This document shows positions 32,519-32,576 of a stretch of 32,576 nt of DNA, piece after piece. The stretch is from positions 1-32,576 of the forward strand of contig CAJTVE010000035.1 in NCBI GenBank assembly GCA_910579655.1, read 5' to 3'. The notes beneath the pieces were generated by a model. The model saw only the letters and a program-made list of their open reading frames with translations. It searched no databases and was not told where the DNA came from. The stretch is from an uncultured Allobaculum sp. Lineage in GTDB: Bacteria > Bacillota_I > Bacilli_A > Erysipelotrichales > Erysipelotrichaceae. How positions within the stretch are numbered: the stretch's first letter is position 1; each line of letters begins with the position of its first letter. The position numbers and the translations under genes are program-made.

Positions 32519-32576
32519 GGCTTTTTTCACAAAACCATTTTTCGTGTTTTGTCTTCGGAATGCAAACAAATCTTTC

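Overview
The window reads as an origin-proximal chromosomal segment of a low-to-mid GC Bacillota. Gene content and order (small SRP RNA, tadA-dnaX-recR, tmk-holB-ricT-rsmI, a CYTH protein beside NAD kinase, mutL-miaA-tcdA) match the region near the origin in Bacillus-type genomes. The short 4.5S-type SRP RNA and the missing yaaK/ebfC between dnaX and recR would fit a lineage such as Erysipelotrichia, but that placement is inference. TGA is used as a stop. There are no tRNA or rRNA genes, insertion sequences, prophage or CRISPR arrays.

Layout. 1-4.2 kb: SRP RNA, terminator, a parS-like site, tadA, dnaX (with a perfect 16-bp parS palindrome inside its coding sequence) and recR. 4.2-5.4 kb: a gene-free, dyad-rich spacer. 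5.4-7.8 kb: an HTH/coiled-coil protein convergent with a CYTH-domain gene, then NAD kinase. 8.0-9.3 kb: rodA on the minus strand. 10.0-21.0 kb: mutS, a gene-free stretch of nearly 3 kb, then the tightly overlapping operon mutL-miaA-tcdA-corC. 22.0-26.0 kb, minus strand: two paralogous membrane-anchored N-acetylmuramoyl-L-alanine amidases, a YggS-type PLP-binding protein and an SRAP/HMCES-type protein. 26.3-30.3 kb: tmk-holB, a candidate structured RNA/terminator, an 11-bp tandem repeat, then ricT-rsmI. 30.5-32.6 kb: a GH1 6-phospho-beta-glucosidase behind a cre-like site, convergent with msrB at the window edge.

Most genes are housekeeping: DNA replication (DnaX, delta prime, Tmk), repair (RecR, MutS, MutL, SRAP), RNA modification (TadA, MiaA, TcdA, RsmI), wall synthesis and remodelling (RodA, two amidases), cofactors (NadK, YggS) and redox repair (MsrB). 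I found no defence or biosynthetic cluster. The less ordinary material is chromosome-organisation and noncoding structure: two parS sites 2.65 kb apart, an HTH/coiled-coil protein built like the pneumococcal segregation factor RocS, an excess of the gapped palindrome ATCNGAT in spacers, a duplicated 14-bp operator-like palindrome in the mutS-mutL gap, several long inverted repeats that are not terminators, and -10 elements so close to tadA and mutS that their mRNAs may be leaderless.
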